This document shows, piece by piece, positions 12,257-14,364 of a DNA stretch of 14,364 nt. A program made the position numbers and the translations under genes. The stretch comes from Acidiferrobacterales bacterium (GTDB lineage: Bacteria > Pseudomonadota > Gammaproteobacteria > Acidiferrobacterales > Sulfurifustaceae). The DNA lies in contig WGFP01000013.1 in assembly GCA_015492195.1 (NCBI GenBank), positions 1-14,364 on the forward strand, given 5' to 3'. The notes under the pieces are model-generated. The model was not told the origin of the DNA, ran no database searches, and saw nothing but the letters and a program-made list of their open reading frames with translations. Each line of letters starts with the position of its first letter. The first letter of the stretch is position 1.

Positions 12257-12883
12257 GTGGCTCGTTATGTTGATTCAAAATGCCGTTTATGTCGGCGCGA
12301 AGGCGGAAAGCTTTTTCTCAAAGGGGAGAAGTGTTTTACCGACAAGTGCCCGGTGGAGAAACGCGCCTATGCGCCGGGTCAGCACGGCCAGCGCCGGAGT
12401 CGGTCTTCCGATTATGGGCTGCAGTTACGGGAGAAACAAAAACTCCGCCGTATTTACGGTGTGCTTGAACGTCAGTTTGAGAGATATTACAAAGAGGCGG
12501 CTCGTCGAAAGACTTCCACCGGTGAGGGCCTGTTGAAGCTTTTGGAAAGCCGGCTGGACAACGTGGCTTATCGCATGGGTTTTGGTATCTCGCGCGTCGA
12601 AGCGAGACAGATTGTCAGGCATAACGCGGTGTTGGTTAACGGCAAACGCGTCAACATTCCTTCCTATCAGGTAAAACCGAACGATGTCATCGAGATCGAT
12701 CAATCCGCGAAGGAACACTTGCGCATCAAGGCGGCACTGGAAGCGGCCGAGCAGCGCGGAATTCCGGAGTGGCTCGATGTGGATTCCAAGGCCATGAAAG
12801 GGGTATTCAAGACCATGCCCGAGCGCAGTGATTTGCCGGCGGAAATCAACGAAAGCCTTGTTGTGGCGCTTTATTCCAAGTAA
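12257..12883 (+). CDS. rpsD: 30S ribosomal protein S4 with four-cysteine zinc motif
   Basis: uS4 nucleates 30S assembly, acts in accuracy, and in E. coli represses the alpha operon. It has 208 residues (E. coli 206). The N-terminus has Cys9-x2-Cys12-x13-Cys26-x4-Cys31 (CRLC, then KCFTDKC), the zinc-binding pattern known from Thermus S4 and absent from E. coli S4. PGQHGQRRSRSSDYGLQLREKQKLRRIYGVLERQF follows, then the S4 RNA-binding domain (LLESRLDNVAYRMGFG, VEARQIVRHNAVLVNGKRVNIPSYQVKPNDVI). The end PERSDLPAEINESLVVALYSK is typically gamma/betaproteobacterial. The start is GTG at 12257, 8 bases after GAGAGG. Confidence 0.97.
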   Translation: MARYVDSKCRLCRREGGKLFLKGEKCFTDKCPVEKRAYAPGQHGQRRSRSSDYGLQLREKQKLRRIYGVLERQFERYYKEAARRKTSTGEGLLKLLESRLDNVAYRMGFGISRVEARQIVRHNAVLVNGKRVNIPSYQVKPNDVIEIDQSAKEHLRIKAALEAAEQRGIPEWLDVDSKAMKGVFKTMPERSDLPAEINESLVVALYSK

Positions 12884-12911
12884 TGAGCTGAAGATTAAGT
12901 GAGGACGGATT

Positions 12912-13928
12912 ATGCAGAGTACCGCGACTGAGTTTTTAAAACCGCATCTGGTGGATGTCCAGACATTGGGTCCCACGCATGCAAAAATCACGCTTGAACC
13001 TCTGGAACGCGGATTCGGCTATACCCTGGGCAATGCGCTTCGTCGGATCCTGTTGTCCTCGATGCCGGGCAGCGCTATCACGGAAGTCAAAATCGAGGGG
13101 GTTTTGCACGAATATTCCACCATCGAAGGCGTCCAGGAAGACGTTATTGAGATTTTATTGAATCTTAAATCCTTGGCGCTGCGCATGCATGGGCGTGACG
13201 AAGCAATGCTGAAGTTGAATAAGAAAGGGCCGGGAGTGGTAACGGCTGCCGATATTACCTTGGACCACGATATCGAAGTTGTCGACCCCGGCCATTTGAT
13301 TGCCACCCTTACCAAGGCCGTCACACTCGACATGGAAATGAAGGTTAATCGGGGGCGGGGATATCAGCCGGTGGCGGCGCGTAATGGGGAAGAGGGCCAC
13401 GCCATCGGCGTCATGCAGCTCGATGCCTCGTACAGCCCGATTCGCCGCGTTTCTTATACCGTCGAGAACGCGCGCGTGGAACAGCGCACCGACCTCGATA
13501 AGCTGATCATGGATATTGAGACCAATGGATCCATTGATCCGGAGGAAGCGGTGCGCCGGGCGGCGAATATTTTGCAGGATCAAATCTCCATTTTTGTGGA
13601 TCTGAAAAAGCCGGATACCACGCAGGAAGAGAAAAAGGAACCGGAAATGGATCCTCTGTTGCTGCGTCCGGTGGATGACCTTGAGCTGACGGTGCGCTCC
13701 GCGAATTGTCTGAAAGCTGAAAATATTTTCTATATCGGCGACCTGATACAGCGCAGCGAGTTTGAGTTGCTCAAGACCCCCAATCTCGGCAAAAAATCCC
13801 TGACCGAAATCAAGGACGTGCTGGCTCAGCATGGGCTGTCGCTTGGAATGAAACTGGAAAACTGGCCGCCCGCCTCGCTCAAGGAAAAGATCGGCGAACA
13901 GGGATCCCCGGAATCCACGTTACTGTAA
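12912..13928 (+). CDS. rpoA: DNA-directed RNA polymerase alpha subunit
   Basis: Alpha dimerises to nucleate RNA polymerase assembly, and its C-terminal domain binds promoter UP elements and activators. It has 338 residues (E. coli 329). The N-terminal domain has LEPLERGFGYTLGNALRRILLSS, with Arg45 as in E. coli, where it contacts beta. A flexible acidic/Lys linker (about 233-246) joins the C-terminal domain, where VRSANCLKAENIFYIGDL holds Arg262 and Asn265, equivalent to DNA-contacting Arg265 and Asn268. LLKTPNLGKKSLTEIKDVL and HGLSLGMKLENWPP follow. The tail LKEKIGEQGSPESTLL is somewhat long. GAGGA (12901-12905) is 6 bases before the ATG. Confidence 0.98.
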   Translation: MQSTATEFLKPHLVDVQTLGPTHAKITLEPLERGFGYTLGNALRRILLSSMPGSAITEVKIEGVLHEYSTIEGVQEDVIEILLNLKSLALRMHGRDEAMLKLNKKGPGVVTAADITLDHDIEVVDPGHLIATLTKAVTLDMEMKVNRGRGYQPVAARNGEEGHAIGVMQLDASYSPIRRVSYTVENARVEQRTDLDKLIMDIETNGSIDPEEAVRRAANILQDQISIFVDLKKPDTTQEEKKEPEMDPLLLRPVDDLELTVRSANCLKAENIFYIGDLIQRSEFELLKTPNLGKKSLTEIKDVLAQHGLSLGMKLENWPPASLKEKIGEQGSPESTLL

Positions 13929-13941
13929 ATTAGGAATCATC

Positions 13942-14364
13942 ATGCGTCACCGTAAAAGCGGTCGGAAACTGAACCGCACCAGCAGCCATCGTCAGGCCAT
14001 GTTTCGTAACATGACGGTATCGCTGATCCGGCATGAACAGATCCAGACCACCCTGCCCAAGGCCAAAGAGCTGCGGCGCGTGGCCGAACCCCTGATTACG
14101 CTCGCCAAGACGGCGAGCGTCGCCAATCGTCGCCTCGCCTTCGCGCGCCTGCGGGACCGTGAGGTGGTGGGCAAGCTGTTTGATGACCTGGGCGTGCGTT
14201 TCAAAGACCGTCCCGGCGGGTATTTGCGCATTCTCAAGCGCGGTTTCCGTGCCGGCGACACCGCCCCCATGGCCGTCGTCCAGCTCGTGGATCGGGCGGA
14301 AAAGCACGACGCGTCGGTAGCGGAGAAGGCCGAGACCGCAACCGAAGTCACGGAGGCTCAAGAG
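13942..14364 (+). CDS. rplQ: 50S ribosomal protein L17 (open at window end)
   Basis: bL17 is a bacterial-specific large-subunit protein near the exit tunnel. The frame runs from ATG 13942 to the last base without a stop, giving at least 141 residues (E. coli 127). It opens MRHRKSGRKLNRTSSHRQAMFRNM and contains LIRHEQIQTTLPKAKELRRVAEPLITLAK, ANRRLAFARLRD and GGYLRILKRGFRAGDTAPMAVVQLVDR. Beyond the family core, an Ala/Glu/Thr-rich acidic tail (EKAETATEVTEAQE) continues off the end, so length and C-terminus are unknown. AGGAA (13932-13936) precedes the start. In the usual order it ends the alpha operon. Confidence 0.96.
   Translation, partial: MRHRKSGRKLNRTSSHRQAMFRNMTVSLIRHEQIQTTLPKAKELRRVAEPLITLAKTASVANRRLAFARLRDREVVGKLFDDLGVRFKDRPGGYLRILKRGFRAGDTAPMAVVQLVDRAEKHDASVAEKAETATEVTEAQE

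Noticed and set aside
13155..13832. Long - strand reading frame (225 codons) opposite rpoA
   Set aside because: Antisense shadow of RNA polymerase alpha; composition is typical of complementary codon bias.

Overview
This window is the large ribosomal-protein cluster (end of str, then S10, spc and alpha operons) of a proteobacterium, most probably a deep-branching or sulfur-oxidiser-like gammaproteobacterium. Evidence for this: all genes are on the + strand in the order tuf-rpsJ-rplCDWB-rpsS-rplV-rpsC-rplP-rpmC-rpsQ / rplNXE-rpsNH-rplFR-rpsE-rpmD-rplO-secY-rpmJ / rpsMKD-rpoA-rplQ; rpmJ directly follows secY, with no infA (typical betaproteobacteria) and no adk (typical alphaproteobacteria) between them; S14 is the zinc-free long form; and the proteins resemble Escherichia coli homologues along their length. 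I cannot name a genus.

Layout. 1-152 is the 3' end of tuf. 196-5365 is the S10 set (11 genes), separated from tuf by only 43 bases. A near-consensus extended -10 promoter lies between rpsQ and rplN (5381-5409) and fits the spc promoter position. 5457-11345 is the spc set (rplN to rpmJ, 12 genes including secY). 11358 to the window end is the alpha set (rpsM, rpsK, rpsD, rpoA, rplQ), with rplQ cut by the window edge. Spacing is tight, with several ATGA or 1-base overlaps (rplD/rplW, rplV/rpsC, rpmC/rpsQ, rplO/secY), which implies translational coupling. Twenty-six ribosomal proteins, the SecY translocase channel, the RNA polymerase alpha subunit and the end of EF-Tu are encoded: translation, transcription and export core functions made together.

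What is unusual. A GC-rich, modular, partly palindromic nucleotide repeat sits inside the 3' ends of two essential ribosomal genes, rpsC (4374-4412) and rplE (about 6700-6863). It is translated in both, but in different reading frames, so the repeat is conserved as DNA or RNA and not as peptide. In rplE it adds a Pro/Ser/Thr/Arg-rich tail of about 57 residues to L5, and what may be the ancestral gene end is still visible just downstream in another frame. Other points: S4 carries a four-cysteine zinc motif absent from the usual gammaproteobacterial S4; L23 and S17 have N-terminal extensions; the E. coli-type S10 and alpha-operon leader spaces are missing; and two gaps (rpsN-rpsH, rpsK-rpsD) hold inverted repeats.

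No mobile element genes, CRISPR array, tRNA, rRNA or accessory system were seen. No stretch longer than 102 bases lacks a gene.
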